NCBI GenBank assembly: GCA_023101885.1 | Contig: JALPQD010000640.1 | Span: forward strand, 475,614 to 539,613 | Direction: 5' to 3' | DNA length: 64,000 nucleotides | Source of the DNA: Typhlomys cinereus | Lineage: Eukaryota; Chordata; Mammalia; Rodentia; Platacanthomyidae | Part shown: piece by piece, positions 1-11,559 of the stretch | Numbering within the stretch: position 1 is the first letter of the stretch | Layout: each line of letters begins with the position of its first letter | Notes under the pieces: model-generated | Database searches by the model: none | What the model was told of the DNA's origin: nothing | The model's input: only the letters and a program-made list of their open reading frames with translations | Position numbers and translations under genes: made by a program

Positions 1-503
1 AAGCTATGTTTCAACTCCGCTGCGGAATCTGGCAGTGTCTTCCACATGATACTGGTTTTGGTGCATAATTACGGGGTTCATGAAGAGCAGCGAAAGCTTG
101 GTACCTAGTGACAGGCGTAGAGTTCCTTCAAGGAAAGGTGAATCGTATAGCTGCAGAGCAGAACCCAGAGTGTTGTTTGAGATGCCAGAACCGTGGGATG
201 TGTGCTGAGCATGGCTGCGAGTAGAGATTCAGCCTTGGTCAGAGGAACTCTGATTCTATAACTTTGAGCTGCAAGCTCAAAGAGATTGAGTATGCCGCCT
301 TGACTCTGTGATAAGCAACAGAAGGTGGACGTTGAGGTAAAGGATGCGGTATTTGATTTGCTGGACTCTGGTTTTAATTTAATGTTTTTTATTATGTCAA
401 GATACTTCTGTTTTATCTGTTTTAAAGTATTTAATCATTCTGATTTAATACACTCTTAAGGTTAAAAAGTTTTGAACTTTGAAAATGTTGGAACTGAAGT
501 TTT

Positions 504-518
504 TTTAATTATTTATTC

Positions 519-569
<51 letters not shown>

Positions 570-778
570 ACCACGGGCGAATTCGGGAACCACCATGTAC
601 CGCCTCTACCTCCTTCTTGTTTACTCTGCCCCAGGATTCACAGACTCTGCCCTACCAGGACCAGAAACGTAGGCTGCTCCTGTTTCCACTTGGCATCTAT
701 ATGTGGGGTCTAGGATCCGAACTCAGGACCTTCCGCCTGCAAGGCAGAGGCTAACCCCTGAGCTACCTCTCCAGCCTC
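504..778 (-). mobile_element. Young tRNA-headed SINE, copy 1
   Basis: Read on the minus strand it starts with a tRNA-like head. An A box (ggctcagggg) and a B box-like motif (gagttcggatcc) are visible. A body follows, then a (CA)n tract and a tail containing AATAAA. It is flanked by a perfect 14 bp target duplication, ggaactgaagtttt, at 490-503 and 779-792. It interrupts the provirus internal region. It is the same family as the copies at 14854 and 18725. The body aligns loosely with B4-type elements, for example the one at 43494, so I infer a lineage-specific derivative. Confidence 0.85.
522..566. repeat. (GT)n microsatellite, SINE-internal
   Basis: Uninterrupted TG dinucleotide run of about 22 units. 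It lies between the SINE body and the AT-rich tail of the SINE at 504-778, so it belongs to the element rather than to flanking DNA. Confidence 0.95.
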
Positions 779-929
779 GGAACTGAAGTTTTAATGAAGG
801 AACATTTTAAATTTGTCTATAAAATATATTTATATGTTTAAGATAACTTTTAACACCTATGGGGACAAGGATTGAAGGTTACAGTTTAAAAGTGCTGTGT
901 TTCTTGTGTCAGGTTGACAAGGGGTGGAG

Positions 930-1345
930 CGTCATAGCTAGACACAGTGTCAACTTGACAGTTGAGGGTTTGAGCTCTGGGAACATTTGCAGAGAATTAA
1001 TGATTGAGTTAAGCCCAGAGCAAACCTGCAGGGGATTGTCTAGCTGATGGGGAAGGCCCAGCCCATGGTGGGTGGGATTAGGCCCTGGAATAAAATACAG
1101 AGAGCTGATTGAGAAAATTGGCATCTTTGTGTACACTTGGCCATACATGCTGGTCTGGCAGGTAAGGATCGTCCCTCTCTCAACCATTATGTAGAGATGG
1201 CGTATCCAGTTTCTTTGGCACTTGTGTTGGTGTGAGCTCTCCTGTCACGCTGGACTACAACCTGGACTATTGTAAGAAAATAAACCCCTTGTTCCCTTAA
1301 GGTGTTTGATGGTGACTTAATCAGCAACTATGCAGGCGGACTGCT
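930..1345 (+). mobile_element. 3' LTR of the MaLR/ERVL-like provirus
   Basis: This LTR belongs to a family found repeatedly in the window. It opens with a gtcatagctagacacag segment and gtcaacttgac, has a middle block 'cagcccatggtgggtggg', and carries the AATAAA polyadenylation hexamer followed by 'ccccttgttcccttaa'. It ends with 'atcagcaac..atgca'. Better-preserved copies (40714-41127, 17301-17710) define the ends as TG...CA. I assign it to the class III (ERVL/MaLR) group because the linked internal sequence has a tRNA-Leu-type primer site. Confidence 0.8.
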
Positions 1346-4261
1346 AGAGTTGGTATGGAGATTAAATTAGAAACACTTGTTAAAAAAAAAAAAGACCTCA
1401 ATGAAGAACGTCCCAGCCGGGGAAGGCTGGAGATGACTTGCCACATGAAAAGAGGCTTCTGGATCTCTCTCCAGCTCGACTGCGATCTGCTTCCACTACC
1501 TTCAGAGGCCTCACCAAAGCATCCACGTGGTCGTGTGGTTTGCAAAATGAAGATGCTCTGCTTGCGGTTGTATACGGCCTCGCTGTCTCTCTGCTCTGGT
1601 GCCCAGAACAAATAACATCTTCATGCTGTGCGGGCGTCCCCTGGTCCTGGGGAAGGAACGGCCCAGTCTCCTGCTGGTGCTGAGTGGATTCACTCAACAC
1701 TTGGTGTGCCCAGCCTGGAGTGTGGGGGGGGGTTCCGCGCCTCACCATCCTGGGGCATGGGTGCGAGGATTCCCAGCACCGAGCGGGCACCTTGGATGCA
1801 AGGCCAGCGTGCCCCAGAAGGGGAGCCTGAGGCCTAGACATGGCTGGCCAGAGCCAGCTCCTTTGTGGCCTCCTTTGCTGGATGCCGCCTTCTGCCTGTC
1901 CCCTGGTCAGACACCCCGACCCCCGTGAGCAGCACTGGTTCTCACCACACCCTCTGCCGATGGCCTTCAGGTTCCACCCCAAATTCTTCCTCTACAGCCC
2001 ACAAGGGGCAGGATGGTTACTCAGGACTTCTTTTCTGAAAAGAAAAGCAAGCAGGGCATTCTGTAGCTTTGAAGAGAAGGGAGTAGTGGAGATGGACACG
2101 AGAAACCACCCAGACTTAGACGGAGAGCTGGAGACACAGCTGTGGTGGAAACAGCTCAGTATAACTAACAGAAAAGGTCTAGGGCATCGGTAATGGGATT
2201 TTGAATCAAGTTTATTGTCCAGGAAGTTACGAAGAGGTTGTGTGTTAGAGCTGTACAAACCCTGAGTGGAATACACGGATGAAGCACAGCACATGGTAAG
2301 ATGCGGTTCCTTCGCACCGTGTCACAGCCAATCCTGGAGATGAGCAGAGCACAAGAGAGGTCACCCAGGATGTGGCTTGTGTCAGCACCCTCTTCAGGAC
2401 TGGAAGGCATGTTCTACAGGGCGAGGGAAGCACGTCCTGCCCGCTTGGGGGTCAGAAGAGGAGAGACACAGAGAAACGATCCGTCCCAGCCTTACGCAGT
2501 ATCTCTCAGGGAATGAAAGACACCCATGGTGAAGGATTCAGTTCAGGATGAGGCATTGGAGGCTGAAAGCAATATGAGCAGTGACCCTGTCAGTCAAGCA
2601 TAGACTGAGTTATGCACCGAACAGCTCCACGCACTCATGGCTTCCAGTAGAATGATCACTCGGAATAAAATCCAGTGTCCCTGGCAGCCTGCAGGGTGAT
2701 GTTTGCTGCAACCTCTCTTCCTCCTCCTCCTCCTCCACCTTGCTGCAGCCCCACCAGCATTCTTCCTATTCAGTTATTAACAGCACCTTGGAGCATCTCG
2801 TTTCACTCTCCAAGTTTGGCTTCCTCAACAGGAAAATGGGGGCAGCAATAATTACTCAAGTGTTGAGGGGATCAGCCAAGTATTCAGAGCCCCTTAACCT
2901 TCTGTGGGACTCCAGGCAGACCTCATCTGCATCCACCTCACCTGCTGGATTTCCCAGCTTAACCTCAAAGACGATCCTAGGCATAAGGGACACACTTGTG
3001 CCTTGCAGGACTTTATGCCGTGGGGGTCCTGGGCCCCGTCCAATGCACTGACAGGCACGAAGGTTTCTGCAGAGATGGCCAACAAGCAGCCCGACCACTA
3101 TAATCCTTACGGAAACCCTGTGCCAGAAATCAAACTACTGAATCTGGTTGCTCGCTTCCCAGACCCCAAAGACTGACTGGCGAGTTTGCACTCATCGGCG
3201 CCCCTTCTCCGCATCATCAAAGTCAACCTCCAGATGTTTTCCTAAACACAGAGTTAGAAGGCGCGTCTGTCCAGGGAAATGAGATGATGCTCCTGAGCCA
3301 CTCCCAGGGTCCAAGACCCCAGGTCCCATGCAGCAGACGCAGGACAGGGAACTAGAAAACCCCTCAGCAGGCAAAATCAGGCATCATGTTCTTTCCACTT
3401 GTATCTCCTCAGCAACTCTCGACACCCGCAGCAATGGAGGTGGCAGTTCTAGGACACGAGGTAACTTTCATGACAAGCATGCTATTTCCTGGGCTCCTCA
3501 CCTCATGTTGTCCCTTATTAACTCCTCTGTTGTGACAGGAAACGTCTGTGGGCTGGAAGCACAAACCTTACAGTAAGGCAATGTCACACTAACCTTCCTT
3601 TGCAAGGCTTGGAAAATCTATTCAGTACAAGGTTTCCAGTTTTAAAGACTAGTAAACATTTTTATTCCGACAAGGAGTAATTTTAGATGCCGATTAACAT
3701 TTACTAAAAAGGGAATTTTGACAGGAACTAGCAAGTTAGAGGATGATCTTCAGTAGGAGGGAAGCCGCGAACACGGACCCAGACAGGGAGTGTGGGAAGC
3801 TGCTGCATTGTTGTGTGGCTCTAGCGCATCTATGTTTAGGCCCTGTGATAATGCAGAACAGTCTCTCTGCCTCTTAAACATGCACACACACGTGCACATA
3901 TGCACACACATGCGCACACACATGCACACACACACATGCACACATGCTTCAAGTAACAGAAAATGCATTTACATTATGAAGTTTAACTCATGATAAAGTA
4001 TATTTCTGCCATCATTGGCCAATTTATAACATTTAATATGATTGGTCTGGGCACTGCCAGGAAAAGAACACTGTTAATGAAATAACTGGGCATGAAAATC
4101 TGGATGCCTGGGTTAAAGATGTTTTCAGCGTTCCTCAAGTACATTTAAAGTACCTTAGAGTTGCTTGTCAAGAATTCACACGTGCCATTTCAAATGATAG
4201 ATCAAAAGCTCTGTCTTGAAATATCAACCATAATTCACATTTCATAAAATAGCCAAAAGGT
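1346..4261. other. Unassigned intergenic stretch
   Basis: No recognisable gene or well-preserved repeat. It contains a G run at about 1723-1732 and a (CTC)n-like patch near 2720. A minus-strand 194-codon open frame at 1398-1982 has low-complexity composition and no recognisable domain, so I do not call it a gene. A CA-rich patch lies at 3880-3946. Confidence 0.6.
3880..3946. repeat. Imperfect (CA)n/(CATG) microsatellite
   Basis: CA dinucleotides interrupted by TG and CG steps over about 65 bp. No SINE body could be identified next to it with confidence. Confidence 0.85.
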
Positions 4262-4516
4262 CTAAGGAGATGGTGCTGTGGGTCAAAGCCCCTGGTGAGT
4301 AAGTTGGGAACGCAGGTTCAAATCTCAGAGCCTACTTAAATGGTCAGGGCAGCTGTCCAGTGCCGTATGTGATGGAGGGTGGAGGGAAAGGGAGAGTCAG
4401 TCGTGTTTGCTGGCTGCCAACCGAGATCCAGGTTCAGGAGGAGACACTGTCAGAAGTGATTAGGGCAGAGCAAGCCAGCCAGGGTCCTCTTCCGGCCTTT
4501 GTGGATGCAGCTGGGT

Positions 4517-4558
<42 letters not shown>
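4262..4558 (+). mobile_element. B4-type SINE with (CA)n tail
   Basis: A tRNA-like head (aggagatggtgctgtgggtcaaagc, then a caggttcaaatctc B-box region) is followed by a body and a pure (CA) run of about 21 units at 4517-4558. Order and length match rodent B4-type elements. It is well diverged, so probably old. No target duplication was identified. Confidence 0.65.
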
Positions 4559-4560
<2 letters not shown>

Positions 4561-5385
4561 CTTACACTCCCACACATGCACCGCATGGATGTATATTCAC
4601 ATTTTTTAAAGAGCAGTTCAGAAATTCAAGCTGTATATTGCTATTTGAAGGAGTGCCTGCACGCCATAGTGGACTTACTCGCATGCACACAACACGAGCA
4701 CGCCGTGTTCGCTGCAGCCTGGCGTGCAGGTGCCCTCTCATTACTCCTGTGCTGTGCACAATGCCGCCAGTTCCCTTGACTCCTGGCGTCCATACGAACG
4801 CTCCTCACAATACTTTAAAGCCGACTTCGACCTCCTTGCTCGTAGGTCTGAGTCTGAGATTTTCTTATATTACTAAGACTGACAGGTCCCCATACCTCTT
4901 TGGCTATCCTGCTTCTATCTGCTTAGAAGACGTATTTGCTTTTTTATCTTGATTGTTTCCAAAAGACCAAAGAGGAAACCTCTTTTATCCCAAACCCCAA
5001 TGTGCGTGCAGCATAGACCTGGCCATGTCACAGATCTTAGGATTATTATCAGAAAAGACACCAGGAAACGGCCGAGAGGCTCATAGAAGCAGGCGCGTTA
5101 CACAATCCTGTGTGATTCTGGAATGCGGGGAGCAGAGCAACGCCCGCTGTGAGACTAGTCCGCCCGAGGACAAGCTTACCTGATACTTGATGTAGCTTCT
5201 GCACCGAGCGGGCAACAGTTGCTTGGAGTTCAGTAACATCCGTGAGAATTTTTGATATCGCCATCCAGTTCTCTCTTGGAAGAAACATAAAAGGTATAGA
5301 AGGATTTCCAAGGGGAAGGCAATCTACAGAGCCCCAACTCTCACTGAGAGGAACTTGTGGGAGTTTCCGGCTTTCTAACGGCGAG

Positions 5386-5799
5386 TGTACCAGTTAGATA
5401 GAGGTGTCAACTTGATCACTGAAGGCTGAGTTTTGGGCACATCGTGAAGAATTAGTAGTTAAGGCTAGCCCTGAACGAGCCTGCAGCAGAGCGTCTAACT
5501 GATGAGGGAAGACCCAGCCCACAGTGGTAGAACTTTTCCTGGGTAGGTGGATAAGATGGAGAGAGAGCTTGTTCAGAAAGGTGGCATTCCTTGGCCTACT
5601 TGGACAGGCTTGCCGTCTGGCACGTGAGATTTGCCCCTCTCTCAGCCTATGGGTCTGGTGCGGTTGGTTCTCTTGGATATTGGTGTTAATATGAACTCTC
5701 CTGCCAAGTTGGACTAAGAACTGTAACCAGACAACTGTAAGGCAGACTTGTAAGCTGTTTGGCATCAACTTATCTGCACCATGCAGTGCAACTGCAGCA
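5386..5799 (+). mobile_element. Solo LTR, MaLR/ERVL-like family
   Basis: It shares the family landmarks in order: a degenerate 'tgtaccagttagatagag' start, 'gtgtcaacttga', 'gacccagccca.agtgg', 'ctctctcagcc', 'ctgccaagttggacta', 'aagctgtttgg' and 'accatgcagtgcaactgca'. The polyadenylation hexamer is mutated. The 302-codon minus-strand open frame over this LTR and its flank is not a gene. No matching flanking duplication is visible. Confidence 0.75.
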
Positions 5800-7124
5800 G
5801 AGCAGGAGGTGCCATGGGACAGGGCTGGTAATTTGAGGGCTAAGGAGCTGTGACTCAGAAGCTTTAAGTGAAGTCCCGGGGAAAATATAACAGCTAAGAG
5901 TGCACGACGGACTCCAAGAGCAGAGGACAGCTGGCACCGAGGGCACAGAGAGGCAAATGTTGCCCAGGAGACAATCTGCGGGACTTGCAGCACCATGGGG
6001 GGGGCAGCAGCTGGTGACTGTCTTGGCTGCTTAAAGCACGGATGGATCATCAGGAGCCGAAGCAGCACAAACGAGAGGGGCGTGTCTGGGGAAAGGCTGA
6101 GCCAGGTCACACTGACGCTTCCCGTAGGATGCCACAGAATGTCAGCGAGCAGCGGGGGGGAGCCTCCCCTCCCCACCCCCCATGTTTCTCCACCTCTTCT
6201 GTAGTTCTGAGCACCGCTGAGCTTCCAAATTCTCTCTGAAGTCAGGGAGGAACGAAGGAGAAGGGAAGGGACGCACTGCCTGCCTGACCGACAAGCTCTC
6301 AACTTAGATCATGGTATATCTTCCCGTTTTCCCACTTTATGGCTTAATTGTCACCTTGGGTGCACAGTTACCCCTGGAGGGTTCCCAATGAGAGTCACAG
6401 CACTGATAGGACTAAGGAAGATTGTAGATTACAGATTTACTGAGTTTGGAGGAAATCACATGGTCTCTTAGAATCCTTTCTCCTGAAAAAAATGGAAGGT
6501 AAATTACTGAATTCTTCTGGTAGCCAAGATGTAAAGTCTGGAAGAGTGCAAACATATTAAGTAAGGTTTCCCATTCTCACAATCGGCACTATGCCACCCG
6601 CGTTGTTGGTCGACCTTACCCTGAACGTTCATGGTGTGAAAATAGGACCATCATCAACAAGCGCTTTCTTAGCTCGTCCGAAACAGCAGAGGTGACCTGT
6701 TCTTCCTGTGCTCTTCCCCACACAGCATCCAGGGGTTTCCATTGCCTGGCTCCTTGTCCAATACAGTGAGGACAAGGTGGGCGGTTCCCTTGGCCAGTGC
6801 GTGATGGGCTGACACCCTTATCTTAAAGGCAGACACACTTCTCACTCACCTGAGCCTTGTAAGCACAGAGCAGCTGCGGCTGTGTTCGTCAGGAATGCTA
6901 GCAGAGGGCCCATGCCGCTCACAAACTGATTCGTTCGCTCGCTTTGTGTCCTGCGTTCTAAACTCACCACGTCATTGTGGATGGTTGCAGATAATTTACT
7001 CCAAAGGCTGGGGAAGCACACGTCAGAAGAAAGAAGGAAGGAGATGGCGCGGAGCAGAGAATTCCTGGGCCCTGGCAAAGGTCTGACTTGACCTCTAGAG
7101 ATGGAACTTCTGTCATCCAGGTTT
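5800..7124. other. Unassigned intergenic stretch
   Basis: Nothing recognisable as a gene, RNA or well-preserved repeat. Short G and C runs occur near 5998 and 6155-6180. Confidence 0.55.
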
Positions 7125-7284
7125 CTGACCGCTACAGTCCGGTGAGCAGGCGGGTGGTCTCGGTCTGACTGCTACAGTCCGGCGAGCAGGCGGGTGGTCT
7201 TGGTCTGACCGCTACAGTCCGGCGAGCAGGCAGGTGGTCTCAGTCTGACTGCTACAATCTGGCAAGCAGGTAGTCGGTCTCAGG
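7125..7284. repeat. Minisatellite, 40 bp unit, 4 copies
   Basis: Units start at 7125, 7165, 7205 and 7245, each opening with 'ctgac(c/t)gctaca'. The core is 'gcgagcaggcgggtggtct'. The first three copies are nearly identical; the fourth is more diverged. Confidence 0.92.
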
Positions 7285-7416
7285 GAGCCTTTGCATCTTC
7301 GAGTCATGTCAGGGGGACTTTGTCAATGACAAGGGGTTCCTGAGGCAGGTTGCAGATTAGACTTGGGTTCCCTTCCAGGGAAATTCTTGTTCTAGAACTA
7401 TCTATATTAAAGCAGT

Positions 7417-7705
7417 GTCGGGGGAGATAACTCAGCAGTGAAACCTGCCTGGCACACCAGCCTGCTGACCTGAGTTCAAACTCTGAATCGCCCATGGGGA
7501 AGCCTGAAGGCGCTCATTCACAATCCAGCATTCTGTGCTCAGGTGGGTGGAGACAGGAGGCTCAGCTTGAGTTCGCGGCTAGCTCGCCTGGGTTCTCAGC
7601 GCAGTGGCAGAGACAAGGAACTGTCTGCTTTCGTGAGGTGAAAGAAGAGAGCCGATCCCCAAAAGTCGTCCTCTGACATCCAAATGAACCAAAGACAACC
7701 ACACC
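7417..7705 (+). mobile_element. B4-type SINE
   Basis: Head 'gggggagataactcagcagtg' with A-box character, then 'gacctgagttcaaactc' as B box region. A body with 'tggagacaggaggctcagc' follows, and then 'gtcctctgacatcca', which is typical of the 3' part of B4 elements. It abuts a (CCTG)n patch and the truncated LTR of the next element. Confidence 0.65.
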
Positions 7706-7709
7706 TTTC

Positions 7710-9550
7710 TCTGCCCTGCCTGCCTGCCTGCCCAGGGTCCAATCCTACTGACCAGGGGCTGAGTCGTCCAACATCAATCAGATAATCTCCTGTGGATTTG
7801 ATTAGGGGCGTGCCTTAACTAAATAATTCTTCATTCCCAGCAGGTGTGACTAAAGGCTCAGTTCTTCATTGCCAAGTGGGCACTTGGAACTACCTGCCAT
7901 GTTCCATCCTTGTCAACTTGACAAACTCTTTTAAACCGCAACCGTCTACCCTTTGTCCCTAGAGAAGTTCATCTTGTGATATGAAATACATTTGCTCCAT
8001 TCCTGAAAGTTCTCATAAGCCAACTTTACAAGTTGCCATAGGCCCTAAAAATTCCGCAACCATCAACAGCTCAGTTTCAAGATTTTAAAAGGCCAAGTCT
8101 CTTACATGCAGGTTCCTGTATAGTAAAAGAGAACAGGTTAAAAACATCCGGCATTTAACATCAAGGAATAATCAGTCTTGCTTTAAAATGGAGGCATCAA
8201 ATAAAAAAGCATGGCAAAAATCCCAATCAAAATTAAAACGAAAATCAAGTGAAAATTAGACCAAGTCCGGCAAGGTAAATACCACATCCTGCCGCTCAGT
8301 CCCCATCCACCTGGTTGACTTCCTCATTCCACCTCTGCTGCCGACAGCACCCAGCACTTCTCGCTGGGCCAGATCTAAGCTGTGACTGCAGAGCGCCTCA
8401 GCACACGAGCCCTGGTTCTTGCGTCTCTGGCACCCTGGGATTTCCCCTGCAGCTGCAGGTTCATTTTCTTTCCATGATCCCCCACCCCTGCCACACGATG
8501 CCAGGGCTTAGTTACTCTCTACAGCTACCTCAGCTCCATGCCAGCAAGACCAGTACCTCCTGGACAGTGCTGCCGCTCTGCCTCCAGCCCCAGCTGGAGC
8601 CTGCAACCGTAGCTGCATTGGCCGCTGCAGGCTCACCCTAGAGAAAAGCACCTCTCCAGCGGCCATTCTGGAAGAGGGAGAGAGCACATCAGATTAGTCT
8701 CCCTCTGTTAAATGACTGGAATTTCACAAAATGGAGTCTCCACAGGGCAGTGTTCTGCCCTCAGGACAACCTTCCCACCGTGCAAAACACTAGGTTTCTC
8801 TCCAGTGACGTCATATCCTCTCCAATGACGTCATATCCTCTCCAATGACGTCATATCCCAGTCCTTACATCTACTTTGCCGCCTGTGCTCTCCTTGACGT
8901 CTGAAACTTTGGCCTGCCCAGATCGCTCTCCTTTGTCCAACAAATCAGTCCAATCATTTTCAGCTCAATTTCCCTTCAGTCCTGGTCCCTGTCAAACATG
9001 AGCCTCCAAGCCTCAACTCTCAACCTTGCCGCCCTCCAGACTCTCTGTGCCGCAGCCCCCGGAGCTCTGTGACACAGTTTTCTTAGCTCGAAGTTTCCAA
9101 CAAGCGTTCAAAAGGCACGCGGTGAAACCCCTCGCAGCAAGACCAGCTTCTCTGGCACCCAGACTGTCTTAGTTCCGTGTTTCTGCTCTTGTGATGAATA
9201 CATGACTCAAGCAGTTTAGGGGGACGAGGGTTTTCTTTTTCCAGCACCACAACTTCAGGTTACAGTTGATTATTTCATGATTACTTCCAGTAGGGGGCAA
9301 GGGGACTGACCAGCCACATCTACAAGAAGAGCTGAGAGAAAACCACACCTTCATCTCGCCAGCCTTCCAGAGACACCAGTTCTTCTCTGTCCTCAACACG
9401 GGGCTTGGGTTCCCCCTCTTGGGCTGAGCCTTCCTCTGTTGATTAGATAATGTCTTACAAGGGTTGCCTTTTAATAATTCTTCATAGGCTTGGGCAAAGG
9501 CTCAGTTATTAGTTGATAAGTGGATAGCAGGAACTAACTGCTCCTCGGGC
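7710..9550 (-). mobile_element. Diverged MaLR/ERVL-like provirus, minus strand
   Basis: Read on the minus strand, a 5' LTR (about 9550 to 9164) is followed by a primer-site-like 'gtgccagagaag', an internal region of about 1.25 kb, and a truncated 3' LTR (about 7905 to 7710). The two LTRs share 'aactgagcctttg' and 'tgaagaattatt' in order. The internal region aligns in places with those of the 17.3 and 33.1 kb elements, for example 'ggaggcatcaaataaaa' and 'caatcaaaattaa'. No coding frame survives. It is a different subfamily and older than the other proviruses here. Confidence 0.6.
8800..8859. promoter_or_regulatory. Three tandem CRE palindromes (TGACGTCA), 20 bp period
   Basis: A 20 bp unit is repeated three times. 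Each unit carries a perfect TGACGTCA palindrome, at 8806-8813, 8826-8833 and 8846-8853. This is the consensus binding site of CREB/ATF factors. The array lies inside the internal region of an old LTR element. The motifs are seen directly; any enhancer activity is inference. Confidence 0.7.
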
Positions 9551-10062
9551 TTGGTCTTACCCCCAGAACCGGGCTCCTGGGGACCACAGGGGGCCACCGA
9601 CAGACAACGGCATGGATTTGGCTAGATCCCGCCTCCTATTCCTGGTAATGCTGGAATCTCAGCTTCTACCCTCAAGTAACTCAGCTGGTCAGCCCCTGGT
9701 AGGATCCCCGTCTCCCAGTGAATCTGATCTACCTGGAGACTTGCCAAAAAGAAGGGGAGAGTTGGCCTTGCCCTCCTCAAAGCCATCTCTTACCCCTCCC
9801 TCTCAGTAAGACACAAGCAGAAACAGCCAAGATGGATTCTGCAAACCCTTCTGTCTTGGTCCTTTTGTGGACAAGATGAGCGTCTTCCTTTTCTTTCTTA
9901 GGTCGCGTCTCCTAATACTCAGGGCTTTTGCTGTCTCTGAAAACTAATGTCCTCCAACCTCTTTACTCTGTTGCCAGTCTCTAGCATGGCCTTTCCCTGG
10001 GCATCCTGGATCCCAGAGTCTCTGTATTCCTAGACCCAACACTCAACTTCGCCAATCCATGA

Positions 10063-10468
10063 TGTAGCAACTCACCTGCATGGCTGCTGATAAAATCATG
10101 ACAAACGGCTGAAGGGAACAAGGGGTTTATTTTTCTCTTCCAATAGCCCAGTTATAGTTTTTAGTCCAGTTATCAAGAAAGCTCACACCAACACCAAAGG
10201 GCTGAGGGAAATGGTCATACTATTTTCATGTAACGACTGAGAAAGGGATGAAACTTACTTGCCAGACCAGCATATCTGACCCCTTTCTCAAACAGTTCCC
10301 CTTATTTTATTCACCTGCTTGGAACTAGTCCCACCCACCATAGGCTGAGCCTTCTTCATCCACTAGACAAATCTCCTGAAGGTTCACACTTAACTATCAA
10401 TTATCTACAAATGTGTCCAGATCTCGAACCTCCAACTGTCAAGTGGACTCCTGTGCCTGACTGTGGCA
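10063..10468 (-). mobile_element. Solo LTR, MaLR/ERVL-like family, minus strand
   Basis: The reverse complement shows the family order: a TG-start segment with 'ggcacagg', 'ccacttgac', 'ggttcgagatctgg', a 'caggagatttgtct' block, 'ggtgggtggga', and 'ataaaccccttgttccctt', ending 'cagcagccatgcagg...ctaca'. A clear flanking duplication was not found. Confidence 0.75.
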
Positions 10469-10926
10469 TATAGGGAATGAAGGGTCCGCCCGATGGTTGA
10501 AACTTCTACCCATAAATGTATCGGTTCCACTGCAGCCCTGAGCTCGACTCTGAATCACAGCTTGTAACAATGAGCAGAGGATTAAACGGACGCCAGAGAC
10601 CCTGGAGTTCCATCCATGGACTTTGTGTCTTTGAGGAGGTTTAGCTTAGCCAAGGAGTTTCTGTGACGTATCGTCCTTCGAAAAGTCTGACCAACTCCCT
10701 TAGGCGAGAGGCACAAACGCTGTCAAGCGGCCACCAAATGACAAAGGCTTTCTGACTAGGAACCGACTCAGAAGGCCAGGTCATCTGTTGGAATGGGACG
10801 AATCGCCAACTTGACCATATTGACAGGGAAGCTTGACTCGGTCGCTGTGGGCTCTGGTCACCTGCGTTGATCCCATTTCTCCTGGGATTCAGGCCACAAG
10901 TGTTCTTACCTAAAAAGCCATCCAAA

Positions 10927-11262
10927 GGTCAAGGCAGATGGCTCAGTGTTAAAGTGGTTGTCATGCAAACAGAAAGACAGATGTTGAGATCCCAAGATCC
11001 CCCGTTAGCTGCTGGTTGGATGGAGCAGACTGTCTGACGTGTCAGCCGCCATCTGGGAATCTCCAGCCAGCTGGGTAAGCAGACCCGCTCTGCTGGCAAT
11101 CTCTAGGTTCGTTTAAAAGCCCTATCTCAAAAGAACAGGACATAATAGTATTCAAGGACGATGATTCCTGTCAGACCTCTACATGGACAGGGACACATGA
11201 ACTCGTCTCCCACACATATGTGAACACACCTACGCACATTCATGCACCGCACACACTCACAC
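10927..11262 (+). mobile_element. B4-type SINE with CA-rich tail
   Basis: Head 'aaggcagatggctcagtgttaa' is followed by a diverged B box and a B1-like middle part ('ctatctcaaaagaacagg'). The 3' part is 'tgtcagacctctacatg' and leads into 'acacacctacgcacattcatgc'. This is the tRNA + B1-like fusion order expected of B4 elements. Confidence 0.7.
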
Positions 11263-11462
11263 ATGAAAAGAGAAATAGGGAAAGCAAAAAAGCACCCAGG
11301 AAGTTTCTGGAAACTTCTTGATCAGTCCTTGTGTCTTTGAGACTGGCTGTGAGCTGGGATGGGTGAGGCTGAAGGCCCTGTGGAAATGGACATGAAATCA
11401 AAGACCAGGTCTGCACCGTGGGGAGTTTCCAGGCGTTCTGACCACAGTTCTTTGTTTCCAGG

Positions 11463-11552
11463 TGGCCTCCCTCCCTCCCTGCCTCCCTGTCTCCCTCCCT
11501 CCCTCCCTGCCTCTCTGCCTCCCTCCTCCCTCCCTCCCTGCCTCTCTCTGCT
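11463..11552. repeat. (CCCT)n-like pyrimidine repeat
   Basis: About 90 bp of CCTC/CCTG/CTCT repeats, all pyrimidine apart from scattered G. Low complexity; no coding value. Confidence 0.9.
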
Positions 11553-11559
11553 AACGAAT

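Larger units (their letters stand above)
1..929 (+). mobile_element. Internal region of a MaLR/ERVL-like provirus (cut by window edge)
   Basis: This stretch is closely similar to the internal part of the provirus at 17.7-19.3 kb. Shared stretches include the one around 'ctttgagctgcaa', 'agcaacagaag.tggac' and 'ggacaaggattgaa.gttac', in the same order. It ends in a purine-rich segment (gacaaggggtgga) next to the LTR, as expected for a polypurine tract. The 5' LTR lies outside the window. No gag or pol frame survives, which fits a non-autonomous MaLR-type element. A young SINE interrupts it at 504-778. Confidence 0.7.

Noticed and set aside
1398..1982. 194-codon minus-strand open frame
   Set aside because: No recognisable domain, overlapping frames on both strands in GC-rich sequence, no supporting signals.
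5394..6302. 302-codon minus-strand open frame
   Set aside because: Nearly half of it is the antisense of an LTR (5386-5799). The rest has no recognisable domain, and no splice or promoter context is visible.
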